Positions 36,954 through 49,574 of a DNA stretch of 64,000 bases are shown in pieces. The notes under the pieces were generated by a model. That model saw only the letters and a list, made by a program, of their open reading frames with translations. It did no database searches and was not told the origin of the DNA. Positions within the stretch are counted from its first letter, which is position 1. Each line of letters starts with the position of its first letter. The stretch is from positions 2,501-66,500 of the forward strand of contig NC_092317.1 in assembly GCF_036785885.1 (NCBI RefSeq). Direction: 5' to 3'. Made by a program: the position numbers and the translations under genes. The DNA comes from Coffea arabica. Its lineage: Eukaryota > Streptophyta > Magnoliopsida > Gentianales > Rubiaceae.

Positions 36954-38199
36954 TGAAAAAAGAATGAAAAGTTTAGAAGCCATTGAGAGGGTTTCTGCTA
37001 AAAACCCCTTCCTCAATACATATAGATATAGATGTTTAAGGACTATAGTTAGGCTAAAAAAAAGTTCAGGGATGAAATCAGTTTAAGTACAAAAGTCCAA
37101 GGACCAAAATTGACGATTTTTCAGGTAGATTATTACTGAAAAAATGATAGGTAGTAGGACTTGATGGGTAAATCCCAATCTTAGATGCTAATGTATCATG
37201 GATCATCATGGACACTTGTCTCTTTTGTTTGGATACTGTAAAGCTTTGGTAATAATATATAAATCTAACGTTTCGATAAAAAAAAAAAATAGGACTTGGA
37301 GAGGTAATTGGGATTGGGACTTGGGTGTGTGATTTGAGGGAGGAATAGGAAGGACAAATAGGTAATTTTAGAACAAAAGAATTGAGGGAGAAACAAAAGC
37401 TTTGGTGTTCGCGGCTGGGGCTTGACAGTAGTGATATTGGCCCTAATGGATTCCATGCATGGTGAGGGGCTTTGTCTTGTATCCAGACCAGGCAAAGAAA
37501 TCCAAAAAAAAAAAAAAGAAAGAAAAAGGCAGTGCAGCGAGGGCTGAGAGCCCGAGGCAGAGGCTAGGGTCGCTCCCCCGTAATAATACAGTGCTGCTTA
37601 CGCATGTTTTTTCTTTTTGATAATGCTGCTTACGCTTGTTAAAAAGGTCTGAAAGGGAATGCACCTCCAAATCACAAACCAGAAAGCGCCCCCAGAATAA
37701 CAAAGATTTCAACTTTTGCTTGCTACCACCACCACCATCACCACCAGCTGCTGCACTTGGCTTTGCTGGGTGTAGTAAGCAAGTGTGCCAACAAGATAGA
37801 TAGATAGATCGACGAGAAAGTAGAACATCGCATTACGAACCCGGCGTATCCGATGTGTAATAAAAAGGGTGGTTTGTCGAAACCTTGAGTTAAGATCGTC
37901 TACAGCACCCCACAAAAAAAAAAAAAAACTTGATAATAATCAAGACTGTCAAATCATATATTCCCCACGACGTGATACGAGCTTAAGCTTGGGTCTGAAG
38001 AGAGTACCACGACGAGCACTAGATAGGAGGAACCAGCGCACCATAACGGGAATGGGAGGGCAGATTCCGAGTCAAAATCGATAGAAGCGGAAGAAGAAGA
38101 AGAACAACCTCCGCCCCCACAATAACAAAATCTTAATATATAGCAGCATTAATATATATTGCAGTACAGACAAACATCGCTTGCTGGTCTTCGTTTGTT

Positions 38200-39177
38200 T
38201 GATGGTGTTATTTGTTTCAAACGTGTACTTTTGTCTCCCTGCTGCTGCTGCTGCTGCTGCTACTACTTTGTAGCAGCAAGTCCAGCCACGCTTCTCTTCC
38301 AGTCTCCACCCAGTCTTCACTGCTAAAAGCTCCAAAAATTAGGGCTTTTTCGCCCTCGCCCTCCGCACCGCCAACCTCTCATTCTTTGCCTTGCTCTCTG
38401 GATTTGTTTCCGCGTTCTGCATTTCAGGTGCGCTAGGCCCTTTTTTTTCTTTAAAGCCAAAAAAAATCTGCACTCATTTACCTCAATTTGGCCTTCGTTT
38501 TTTGTTACCCTACAAGTTCTCTTCTTTTTGTTCTCATATATCATATTTCTGACGCAGTGTACTCATTTCTCTGTTATATTAACCGCCATTCTACTGTCTT
38601 TCTTTTACTTGTTAGCATCTTTATGCAAAGCCCCGCATCTCTGTTTTCTCTTCTTTTGTCATTTCCATCTTACCATTCTTTGGTGAGAAAAATGGGTTCT
38701 TAAGGCTGTCTTGCTTCTTGGATATCTGCTCATCTGCTTCTCCGGCTTCACATCTGATTTCGGCCACAAAACCGCTTGTTTTGCATAGCTTCCCTGTTTA
38801 CATTCACCATCCCAACCTACCTTCCACATTTCTATTTTACCACCTTTAAAAAAAAAAAGCCCCCGATAATTTTAGTCGCTTGACATTTGAATTAGAGATA
38901 TCTAATCACGTTTCTTGGGTGGAACTAACTGCAGTTATGCTTGAAATAAGTCCTTTTATATCACACCATGATGTTAGAAAACCAAAATCTGATCCCCGTT
39001 AAAGGTGGGATTTGTGCCTTCAAAAGGGCATGCATTCACACCAAAGGGCCTGCATTTTGTTCAATGTGGTGTTTGAGTATTTGTTTGGATTGTCAAATTT
39101 TGTTTTGGATCGTCAGGTGATTAGAAGGATTTAAAAGATTTGATTCCCATGCTTGTGCCTCAACGTTCTGTGGCAAC
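38200..39177 (+). promoter_or_regulatory. Leader region of the DUF1666 gene with probable 5' UTR intron
   Basis: A CTG-repeat tract (38241-38262) and pyrimidine-rich leader sequence precede a good donor TTTCAG|GTGCGC at about 38427. A possible acceptor, CGTCAG, ends at 39116, which would remove an intron of about 690 bp just before the start codon at 39178. This is inferred from splice consensus only. Confidence 0.45.
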
Positions 39178-42100
39178 ATGGATTTCCTCAAAATGAAGAA
39201 GTTTATTAGATCCCAAAAACCGAGCCTGGAAATCAATGCCAGGGATAAGACTCTCCCTCAGCCAGAGGAGCCCAAGGATAAAAATGTTGACGATTTAGAC
39301 AAGGCAGTTGATGTTGATACCAGCAGTACAGAGGCTGAGGATGATGACGATGATTTCATCACTAATGAGGTCAAGCGGAGGTTGAAAGAACTTAGAAGAA
39401 AGAGTTTTATGGCGTTAATACCTGAAGAGGCATCGCCAGAGGATGGGGAAGATGTGGATGAAGAAGAAGGAGATACCAGCTCTAGTGAGTGGAGGGATGT
39501 ACAAGCTGAAGGACAACAGTTCTGGTCAATTTTTGATGCCTTGTATGATACCTACTCTGAGCGAATGCTGTTCTTCGATAGATTAATTGCTCAGCAGTTG
39601 CATGAAGTTGGTAAGCATTGTTTCTCCTCAACATCATGATTGCTCCTCCTCTTACATACGTTCCATCTACGGAAGTGCTTCATAATCATGCTACGTACAG
39701 CCTATTTGTCATCCGAACATCTTTTCTTTAGGTCAGTAATTTTTAAGAGCACTGCAATGACAAGCGTGATACATGATGTTATTCTTTGTACAGTGGTCAA
39801 TGCTAGGGGTATAATATGCAGTATCACATAAGCAAAGGATTTGCAAGTGGGATTTGGAATTTTTTTTTTTGGATGTGTGCATGGAATAGAATCTTTTGGC
39901 CTCTGAGGGTTTGAAATACTTGTCGTGTTCTTCTTCTTGATCATTAAAATGTGAGGTCACTAGTGGCTTGCAGTTCTCATGGTTTTTTTTTTAATGACTA
40001 AGTTAAAACTGTACAACTTTTAGCTGATGATGAAATTTATTGTACTGCCTTAAGAAACATGTAAAACTATCAGCAACCAATTTGGTAAAACTTGGAATTG
40101 TAGAGTATACAAACTAATGTCTCTGTCTCCTTCGTGTTTGATGTGAGATAATATTCTATTTGTTTTGGTTCACTACTGACTAAAGATCCAAGGTCTAAGA
40201 ACTGCTAGAGAGAAGATAGATGGCTGCAGATTTTCGCTGGATGTCAACTAGAACACTGGAACAAAGAAAAGGATACAAAAATGGGCTGTCTCCTAGCTTC
40301 TTCCACTGACGTTAAGCCTACGTGCTTTCTTTCTTGGAAGCTGCTAGTTCATTCCTCTCTCAAAAGAGGAGATTTAATGGCTTTAGAACTGTTCTATTTA
40401 TCATTTTGGGTTAATATGAGTCTGCAGCACTATCGTGCCTGTGAATTTGTTGAAATTTATCCTGGCCGTATGATGCCTCATTTGTCCAATTGCAATGACT
40501 TGGCTCAGGCAAAATCTGATGTTTCAGTTTAGCATAGTTTGGTTAATCATGTGGGCATATACAGGAATGCATAAACTGTCTCCCAAGTCTCAAAAACATG
40601 GTTTTGGTGCGAAGTGAGAAGAAATTAGGGAATGTCGACTGGTCATCGGTTTTCTTGGGCTGATTTACTTGTTACGGTGGCCTCCATATGCATACAAAGA
40701 AATATTGTTTTTTGAACGTTTGATGGATGTAATAATAGTTAGTAGGAACTCCTAACCAGAACGAATGAAGATCTAATGATTATATCCATTCTGGATTGTT
40801 TAGACGCTATACATCTTGCAATTAATGTCATCTTGATTTTCAGGAACAAGGAATAGCTTATTTGACCATGTCTGACTGCAAGTTGTTCAGATTGAAAGAA
40901 ATTGAATGAATTGAATGAAGGCAATAATTCTTGAATACCTTCTGCTCACTCTTGCACAAGCCAAATAGCTAAAACAGAACCAAAAGTGTCTATTTGTAAT
41001 AAACCCTTGTGGTTGTATCAGCCAACTTATACTGTTTACTCATACTTTAGACTTGATGCTAAAGTTACCTTATTTGCAAAATCAGTAGCTCGAGAATAAA
41101 GTTGCCTAATAGCCCTTGACAAATATGTTTCTTCATTATTATGTTTTTGTTTGACAAATATTTTCATTTTGCTCTTATCTCCTTCCGAGATTCTTGACTG
41201 CTGCTGATTAGGCTATGTAGGCAACTTTTATCTACCAATCAACAGTATTCATCTCCATCCTTTGTACAGATTCCATCTCTGCAATTATATTCACCAAAAT
41301 CCTAAAAAAAGATCCTCCACTGCGTTGCCTACATTTAGAGTTCCATGACAACCCTGGACAAATAAAAGCTAAACTTTGGCGATTATTCTATATGTATGAA
41401 ACTTCTTAACATCAATCTAACCTCAATCAACCTAATACAAAGTAGATATGAATTGAGCTCATGAAATCTGGATAATGGAAAAGTATCAGCTAGATCTCAA
41501 TTCCTTGTGCACAACTTACGCTTTTTAAAGGGAAAACTTTCTTTTCAAGTAAATATCTCTTAAGTACTGTAACACTTTTTGATTATGTGCAAGGACGGAC
41601 ATTGGCTGGCAAAAACCAGCTCTATGATTGAAAATGGTGATGTCGGCATCCAAGTGAAAATGGCCCAAAGACAAAGTAATTCAGACAGGAAATGGAACAA
41701 GGAAACTGGGAAGGACAATATGAAAGAAGAAAAACAATTATAGCTCGTGATCTGTTCCCTCTGAGCTTCTTTCATCTGTCTAATTGTACATTAACTATTT
41801 TTTATTTTTTAGATCCCCATTTTGTTATGAGATTAAGATTGACTTCTTGCAGATTCTCATGTTCCTTCGAGCCCTTCACCCAGATCCTCATTGAAAAGGC
41901 TAAGGTCTCCCTTTAAATGCTTATCTTTGAAAACGGTTAAAGAACCTGAAGGTGAAATGGAGTACCTGCAGCCGCAAGCAAGTGATCCCTACGAGGACCT
42001 TGAAACAGCATATGTAGGTCAGACGTGCTTGACATGGGAAGCTCTTCACTGCCAGTACACTCAATTGAGCCAAAAAATTTCTTGCGGACTTGAAACTTCC

Positions 42101-43461
42101 ACCTCTTACAATCAGAGTGCTCAGCAATTTCAACAGTTTGAGGTTCTACTGCAAAGGTTTATTGAAAATGAGCCATTTGAGCAGGGTTCAAGGCCAGAAA
42201 TTTATGCTCGAATGAGAAATTCTTTGCCTAAACTGCTTCAGGTTCCAAAAGTCCAAGGTATAGTCTGGTTAGAGATTAATGATGCATATTTGGATCACTT
42301 CAGCTAAGTATTTTCTTTTGTTTTGATAGTTATCCATTTTTTGGTTGTGCATTCTTTTGGTAATATTAAGTTCTCTAATTATGTGAAGTATGTATGCTTA
42401 AACCAACACGAATAGCCTATTCTGAGTTTGCTGTTCCTATTAGCCTATTTTGTTATGACTTGTAGGCTCAGATCAGAAAAGCATGGACGAAGAGTCAGAT
42501 TTGCATGTGCTTGCCCCAAATCTGATTACTATAATTGAGAGTTCGATCCTGACTTTCCATCAATTTCTGAAAACGGACAAGAAAAAATCAGGTGGTGTGC
42601 GGAGTGTTTTTGGAAGTCAGGACCAGATGGTTACTCCTCTTCAACAGATTCAATCTTCTCTTGAGAAGGTGAGGCTACATATATATACATGTGTGTGTGT
42701 GTGTAAAGAATAACAAGAGAGGGGGGGGGGGGGAGAGAGAGAGAGAGAGAGAACGTGAGGCTGAGTGTTTTGGCTGTTGCTACCTTTTTGTTAAAGGTTG
42801 ATTTTATTGATTTACTTTAACATTACATCCTGTTGGTCTCACAGTATAAATTCACTGCTTGCATGCTATGTCAAAGACTCAAAACTCGTGTTCATTCTGC
42901 ACAGTTCTTTACCTTTTTGTATCATTGCTTTGGTTTTTGATCTATTTGGCTGTTTTGATGTATTCACTTCCTCTTCTTATCTATGATGCATCTCTGCATG
43001 TGTGTGTGCATGCATGCTTGTGGCTGTGTGTCTCTGGTGGTGTGATTGTATGGATTGTCAACCTGTTTTAAAAAATTGGGATACATTGTAGAAGTGAACT
43101 GTATTGATCCATCAATATGAGACCATGATGGAGTTTTGCAGTCTGCTTAGGTGTCCTACAAATATCTTCTGCAAACTGCTTTCCTGGATTTATTTTTGAA
43201 GCCTCTGAATTACAGAAAGCATTGAAACTGAAGGAACAGCGGAAGAGGACAAAGAGCTGGAAAAAGAAAGCATGGCCCAGCATAGCAGAGGATGTGGATC
43301 TATTGCTTGGCACCATTGATGTCAAAGTGTTGTCTAGGGTTGTAAGAATGGTGAAGATGAGCAAGGGGCAGTTGTTTTGGTGTGAAGAAAAGATGAAAAG
43401 GATTGACTGCTGCGGCGGGAAGCTGGAAAGAGACCCCTCCCCCATTCTGTTTCCTTGCTAG
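39178..43461 (+). CDS. DUF1666 family protein (At3g20260-like)
   Basis: Four coding exons (39178-39610, 41853-42257, 42466-42668, 43216-43461) give 428 residues with GT-AG introns and a closed frame. The first 145 residues are acidic and disordered (EAEDDDDDF, DVDEEEGD) after a basic start. The conserved part begins with QFWSIFDALYDTYSERMLFF. The family signature follows at about 190-215 (DPYEDLETAYVGQTCLTWEA), then helical segments to a basic region (LKEQRKRTKSWKKKAWPSI) and a cysteine-rich end (RIDCCGGKLERDPSPILFPC). DUF1666 proteins are plant-specific and of unknown function. From memory, Arabidopsis At3g20260 is of similar size. Intron 3 carries (TG)n, poly-G and (AG)n runs at 42686-42752. 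The neighbour downstream is Pumilio, as in Arabidopsis. Confidence 0.87.
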
Positions 43462-43778
43462 TTGGTTAAGAATCTAGAATGCTTTGTGCACTAGTTGCTC
43501 CTGGACGACCAACTCCTTTCGTTTCTTGTTCTTTTTGTTGAAGGATTTCTTAGGATGAGAAAACAACTGGATGTATATTAGTAAGTAAATTGAAGGTTTA
43601 AGTTATAATAATTAGGCTAAAAGATGATTGCTATTTCGCGATCAGCAATTATACAGGATGGAATGAGCTATGCGGCTTTGGTGTTTTGATTAGATGAACT
43701 TTTTCATCAGGATTACGCAGAATGGCCGGTTATATGCCATTTGTTGTTGGGGCAAGCATATTCTAGGGGACATATAGG

Positions 43779-44074
43779 TAGGGTTGCAAACAAACCAAGC
43801 GATTTGGTCAAAACAGATATATTTTAGTTTTTTATTTTAATACTAAAATTACATGTATATTTTTAATATTTTTATTACGTATTAAGAAAAAATGGATATT
43901 TTATTTATTTTTTAAATAATAAAATTATTTTCTTATTTTTTTAGTTCAAGGTCGACTAGACTCGAATTTTACATTGAATGTTGGTCGGCCCTGAGTTCGA
44001 ACTTGATAAAATTGAGTCTAATTTTTGTTTAATTACGTCAAAACTCGATTTTATTCAACTCATTTGCAGCTCTA
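43779..44074. mobile_element. Diverged hAT-type MITE related to MITE 1
   Basis: The ends TAGGGTTGCAAAC and GCAGCTCTA are inverted in diverged form. The centre (ATTTTAATACTAAAATTACA and the AT tract after it) closely follows the AT-rich core of the element at 8174-8657, and a CTCGA-word arm follows. The 8-bp flanks CATATAGG and CATGTACA match only 5 of 8, so the insertion is old. Confidence 0.6.
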
Positions 44075-44325
44075 CATGTACAAGTACAAGTGAGGATGGT
44101 AACTGCCAACCAAACATGCATGAAAGAAAAATTAACTTTCCTTAGCTTTCTCACACTTTTCCCTGCTAATAAATATTTCCTAATAGGTTTTTAATTCTTG
44201 GCCCGGCCTATTTCGTAGCTTAACGGCCTTAGAAACAGTGTGCACGTGTTGATGGCCGAATCTGAGCTTCTCTAGAGCTGCTGTAATACACACCCATTTT
44301 TCTTTCCATCAAAAAACATTCCAAA

Positions 44326-44485
44326 CGTTTGGATTCCTTTTTTTTCAAAAACAAATTTTTTAAATATAATGCTATAATAATATATAAATAAAAATAATTT
44401 TAAAAATTTTCATACAAAAATTTTTCATATACACTACTAAAGTAAAGTTTTTTTAAAATACATTTAAAAACAGGTAATCTAAACG
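44326..44485. mobile_element. Short AT-rich MITE-like element
   Basis: About 160 bp. The left end CGTTTGGATT and the right end AATCTAAACG are inverted, with an AT-rich interior that can fold. Non-coding. The family is not assigned. Confidence 0.4.
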
Positions 44486-44640
44486 GAAAATTTCTTTCCT
44501 TTCTATCTTTTCTTATTCTTCTTCCTCTCTCTTCCCTCCCCCTCTCATCCCATCATTGCCGGCACTGCCTCTCCCTCTCTCTCTCTCTAAACGGGTTTGG
44601 TTTGAAGCGTTAAAGGCACTAGAAATTGAAGCAAACAGTA

Positions 44641-44815
44641 GTGTGTTTGGATCGTGTGTTATTTCACTTTATTCACACCTTATTTACACACACTGATTTG
44701 CTTGCATCATTAATACGTTTTTCAATCACCTTTCTATTTCACATACATCATATCAAAAAAATGCTACAATACTTTTTCACAAAATTATCTCAAATAATTT
44801 ACAATCCAAACACGC
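44641..44815. mobile_element. Short MITE, GTGTGTTTGGAT ends
   Basis: A 175-bp element whose left end GTGTGTTTGGATCGT mirrors the right end (reverse complement GCGTGTTTGGATTGT). TA dinucleotides stand at both borders. A 79-residue open frame across it is incidental. Confidence 0.55.
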
Positions 44816-45269
44816 TAAAATTAGATATCGAACCAACCGCTGAAACTCTACAAATGAATGGATAGAAATACTACTGCTACTTTATCGGATGTCCCCGAAG
44901 GAACTACTACTAAATTTTGACGATGTTATGCTAGTACACTATTTCAAGTAACTGTACACTCGATTTAAGTGCTGCTGGTGGTACCGTAGAGTCTTTTGTT
45001 TTCTTAAATAGCAAATGCAATATGTGGCTGAGGAAGTGTAATGGTGGTGGAAGGGGCAGCACTGCGAATTCATTGGGGGGATTGATCTGAGCAAATCCAG
45101 AAGGAGGTCGACTCAGAAGGCTTTCACCACCAATTAGGATCTTTTGTTAAAAACGATTGTAGGGGGACTAGCTTCTCTAAAGCTACTGTAATTGACTCTT
45201 GAAACTCCTTTATTACTTTATTATCTCCGTCATCTGATTGTTACCCAAAAAACCTGGCATTTGTGATTA

Positions 45270-46163
45270 GAAATAATTTAAGAAACATCCTCTGAGGATT
45301 TTGACTATTGCATTGGCATCCCTTTAGGTTTCCAAAATCACACTAACCTTTTTTGAGATTTATTATCTTGTAATATCTAGGTCTAACCAACAATTAAAAA
45401 ATGATATTAGGAGAGAGAAAATCACTTGATTCCACCATTGCCCTTTATCTACTATATTATTTGGTCAATCTAATACCAGCCTACACATTAAAGAAAAACA
45501 CTAGAATTTGTTGTCTATTATCAGGAATCAAATTACATATACCGTCAAAAAAATAGTATATCGTTCTATATATTTTATTTAATGTAAGGTCTAAATTACT
45601 CTTTTTAATTATGGATCCAGTGTCAAACATGATCAGTAATAAATAAAAAAAAATTGCAACAAAAACATTTCAAAGAGTGAATTTTAATACCATAAATTTT
45701 TAGTAACTAACCTTATTATATTGACAAAAGGTTATTTATGACGTTAAATATCACTCTCTCTGATGTTTCTATTGCAAATTTTTTTATTATTTGTTGTTAA
45801 TCATGTTTGACAATGGGTATGAAACTGCAAAGAGTAATTTAGATTTTGCATTAAGTAAAAGATATAGAATGATATGCTATTTTTTTAAGCTACATGTGAT
45901 TTGATTTCTAATGATAAACAGCAAATTTTAGTATTTTTTTTAATATGTGGGTTGGTTATTGAATTAACTAAATAATGTAGTACATGAGGGGCAATAATAG
46001 AATCATGTTATCTTTTCTCTCCTAATATCACTTTTTAATTACTAATTGAGCCTAAATGTTACATGATAGTTAATATCAATGAAAATTAGTGTAATTTTTC
46101 GAAAACTGAAGGGGACCCAATGATAGTGTTAGCAACTTCGCGAGATGTTTCTGAAATTACCCC
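45270..46163. mobile_element. MULE-like non-autonomous element, copy 3 of the local family
   Basis: An 894-bp element. The left end reads GAAATAATTTAAGAAACATCC. The right end as reverse complement reads GGGGTAATTTCAGAAACATC. The 9-bp flanks are TTGTGATTA (45261-45269) and TTATGATTA (46164-46172), matching at 8 of 9. The subterminal phrases (CCCTTTAGGTTTCCAAAATC, GTGTAATTTTTCGAAAACTG) show the same design as the copies at 21312 and 24286. No coding frame. Confidence 0.72.
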
Positions 46164-46481
46164 TTATGATTATGAAATAGTAGTAGAAAGATTGGATAAT
46201 TAGCCCCTCCCCTCGCCTCCCTCGTCTGTTTTTATTTTTTGGTTCTGTAGTTGACTAATAATGGTAGTACTATAATACTAATGATCAGTACAGATATCTG
46301 TTTGACTACTCCTTTTCTCTGTTCTTTATCTGCACTCTTTAATCTTATAAAAAGTCTTATACTGCTGTAGGGTCGGAGCGGCCGCGCCCTGGTGTGAGTG
46401 GGTTTTACAAGCGACATTTGTATTTATTTTTTAAACCCCGTAAACCAAAAGGCAATAATGAACAATGTGATTAAAAAGAAA

Positions 46482-48584
46482 GGTTAAAAGAACTAAACCC
46501 CCGTGAAGTTTACTCCCCTCAACTTAATACATAGGCATTTTGCTCCCCATTTTTTATGTTTATGACAATAGTGGTCCTTCCAAATTAATTATTATTTTAT
46601 TTATTTTTTCTTCCTTTTTGCCCTTTTCAACTTGTCCATTTTCCTTATATTTTTTAAAATTTTTTCATTTCTCTCATGGGATCAACTATTTTTTCTCTTT
46701 TCTATTATTGTTTATACCGAAATAGTATAGCTATCCTTCTTCTGACACAGCAATGCAATTTTAATCAGTATTGAAAGGAAGTGTTAAATTTTTTTTTTTT
46801 TTGCTTTACTTCTTCTTTAGTTGATGTTAAATGATGCCTCATTCAAAAGATAATTCTTCCAGTGAAAAAGATTATTATATTCCTACACTTTTTTTTTTTT
46901 TGTAAGTAGATGTGAGATCTAAAAATTCCCTTTTCATACTTGTAGAGGGAATTTTTTTATTTTAGAAAAAGAATTGTGATGTTTTCTTCTTATATTCGAT
47001 CAAAGTTGAAGGATTTAGTTACAAGGATGAACCTTAGAATATGGAAAGATAAAATGTGGAACTCATAAATAAAAATAAAAATGATTAGTTTTAAAACTTA
47101 GTTGAATAAAAAAAAGATTTTTTTTGATTAATTCAGTAATAACGTTTTTATTCTCAATTGTTCAAGATATTATATGAATGAACCTATTGCCAAATCTAAC
47201 GAGTTATACTTAAAGCAAAGTCAAAAGGTTTAGTTTATATGCTTATTTTTTGCTCTAAAATCAAGAATAGGTTCGACAAATTTTAAAATAGAAGATATGA
47301 TCAAAATAGAAATGATAAAAAATATTAACTTTAATGTTCTTAAATTTATTGTTTATTTATTTTTATCTTTTTTACTTATTGTTATTGAAAGTATTAATCA
47401 TCATAAAATCTAGGGAAAATAGCCAATTTCATCCATAAATTTTTCACTAGTGTTGATTTAGTCCATAACTTTTATTCCTAACCAATTTGATATGTGAACT
47501 TATTCTGCAGTTCCAATTAAGGACTTCCGTGACGGCTTCAGCACCTAAAATTAATTTGGCTCTTAATTAACCAACTAAACAAGGGTATTTTAGGAACATC
47601 ACTTATGGGGCTATAATAAATCAAGTAAATTATGTAAAAAATCACAATATTAAACTTTAAAAAAGTTTAATCTGGTGATTTTTTACACGATTTAAAAGTT
47701 TAATTTGGTGATTTTTTTAAACAATTTATTTGTTTTATTACAGTCTCATGATAATACCCCTATTTAATTAGTCAATTAGGAGCCATATCAGTTTTAGGTA
47801 GTGGTACCATCGCGAAAGTCCTTAATTGGAACTACGAAATAAGGTTCAAGTATTAAATTAGTCAGAAATAAAAGTTAGGAACTAAATTGGCACTAAAAAA
47901 AAATTTAGGGATGAAATTGGCTATTTTTCTCTATGCACATAACCTATTTCATATATTACTTAAATCAATGCGCCTAGTGTTTAGAATAAAATAATTTTTA
48001 ATAACAATGATAACAAATTCAAATCATAATAACTTCATAGTTAATCAACCATACATAAAAAAAATAAACAAATATAGTAGTTGCTTTATTTTTTAGAATA
48101 CACTTTTAAATATTAAGTTTTTTAAAATTCTAGTTTGCTAATATCTTTTTAAATAGTCAATTTACTAGTAATATACACTTCTTGATTATGATTGGCATAT
48201 ATTAATTTTTTACACTATACAATTTGTCTTCAATTTTCTAATAGTGTAAACAAATAAAACAATAACGAAATTATAAGTAAAAAAATAATTATGTATTATA
48301 ATAAATATACAAATTAGTAATACTAATATCAAGGTGAAACAAAATAGTGACATAAGGAAATAAAAAAAAAAGAGAATAGTAAAAGAATAAAAATACAAAA
48401 ATAAAAGAAAGTAGTGGAAAATTCATGATAAGGAAATGAATAAATAGAAAGAAACAAAATAAAATAGTAAGGGTACTTTTGTCTTAAAATATCAAATAGG
48501 GGGGGTAAAATACTTATTTAGTGAGTTCAAGAGCAAAACGCAACTAAGGGGTAAAGTTTAGGGGGATTTAGTGCATGTAACCCC
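46482..48584. mobile_element. Inverted-repeat element of about 2.1 kb, interrupted by a nested element
   Basis: The left terminal part (ACTAAACCCCCGTGAAGTTT, then CCCCTCAACTTAATAC, then GCATTTTGCTC) is matched in inverted order by the right part (reverse complement ACTAAATCCCCCTAAACTTT, then CCCCTTAGTTG, then CGTTTTGCTC). The interior is AT-rich without coding frames and holds the nested element at 47411-47933. The segment 47950-48430 recurs in a TPR gene intron. Borders are approximate; I did not find a clear target duplication. Confidence 0.55.
47411..47933. mobile_element. Nested inverted-repeat element of about 520 bp
   Basis: The left end TAGGGAAAATAGCCAATTTC and the right end (reverse complement TAGAGAAAAATAGCCAATTT) pair for about 120 bp, including the internal words AGTTCCAATTAAGGACTT on the left and AAGTCCTTAATTGGAACT on the right. 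Non-coding. I cannot see a clean target duplication. Confidence 0.68.
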
Positions 48585-48606
48585 TTAAAAAAGAAAAAAA
48601 AATTCA

Positions 48607-49574
48607 TGACACTTTGTCCCCTTGAACTAAGGGGACAGTCAAACCACTTTACCTCTTTCAATATGAAATACATACATTATCCCCCACAAAAGAGTAGTCA
48701 AAGTTAGAGATATATTAAAAAAAATAGTGAGTGCAATGACCTTATGACCCTTTTATTCATGAACTTATCTGTAACCTAGCATCATTTTCTTTCATTGCCA
48801 AAAGATTTACATCTTATCTATCGCATCAATTATACAAAAATATCAAACTAAATCAAATATATATATATTACATGTTATTCATATTATTCAGGTGAAATCA
48901 AATAGATATATACATGAGTTAAAAAAAAAGAAACTATTTATACACATGATCAATAAGGGATAAAAAATTCATTTTGTGAAATGTAAGGGATGAAAAATTT
49001 AATTTTTTGAAATGTGAGGGACGAAAAAATTCATTATGTAAAATATGAGGAACGAAAAAATCAAATTATGTGAAATTTGTTTTGACAAATTTGCCCCTAA
49101 AAAATGATCACGTGCAAGGACGTGATGGATTCCGGCAAAAAACTATTCGAAAACCTAGGTAGAGATCAAATTTGACCAATATAAATTTGTAAGTGACGTA
49201 AAATTACACTTTTAAAAGTGAGGAATGAAAAAAAGTCATTTTACAAAATGTGTGGGACGTTTTGAACGATTTTCTTGAATATTAACCCAACAAGAAAAAT
49301 TTTAAGGATATAAACTAAATATATACTTTAACTTTTTTTTTTTATCTTTTCTAAAAAATTGTTATATAGTTGATGTAATAGAGAATATGTATATTTTTTA
49401 ACAATGAAAGTAAATAATATTACATTATAAACAATTTCATGAATAAAAGGATAATAATGTGATTGCACTCACATTTTTTTATTGTATTTTGATCTTTACG
49501 GGAGTAAAGTGAATATATTTAAGGTTAAAGGGGGTAAAGTGTGACTATCCACTAAGTATGGGGGCAAGGTGTTA
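48607..49574. mobile_element. Inverted-repeat element of about 970 bp
   Basis: The left end GACACTTTGTCCCCTTGAAC is mirrored by the right end (reverse complement AACACCTTGCCCCCATACTT), followed by paired ACTTTACC-type words. The interior includes the repeat segment 48885-49280 shared with 34670-35030. No coding frame. Confidence 0.55.

Larger units (their letters stand above)
32206..39177. other. Gene-poor, repeat-rich intergenic region
   Basis: About 7 kb with no convincing gene. It holds the 3' UTR of the F-box gene, AT-rich DNA (32750-33420), repeat ends at 34495-34615 and 37030-37130 in the same orientation (both with GTTCA(A/G)GGATGAAATCA), a repeat at about 34670-35030 related to 48885-49280, a direct duplication at 36.36-36.95 kb, and the promoter and leader of the DUF1666 gene on the right. 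The short frames at 33538-33753 and 37265-37712 resemble nothing I know. Confidence 0.5.
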
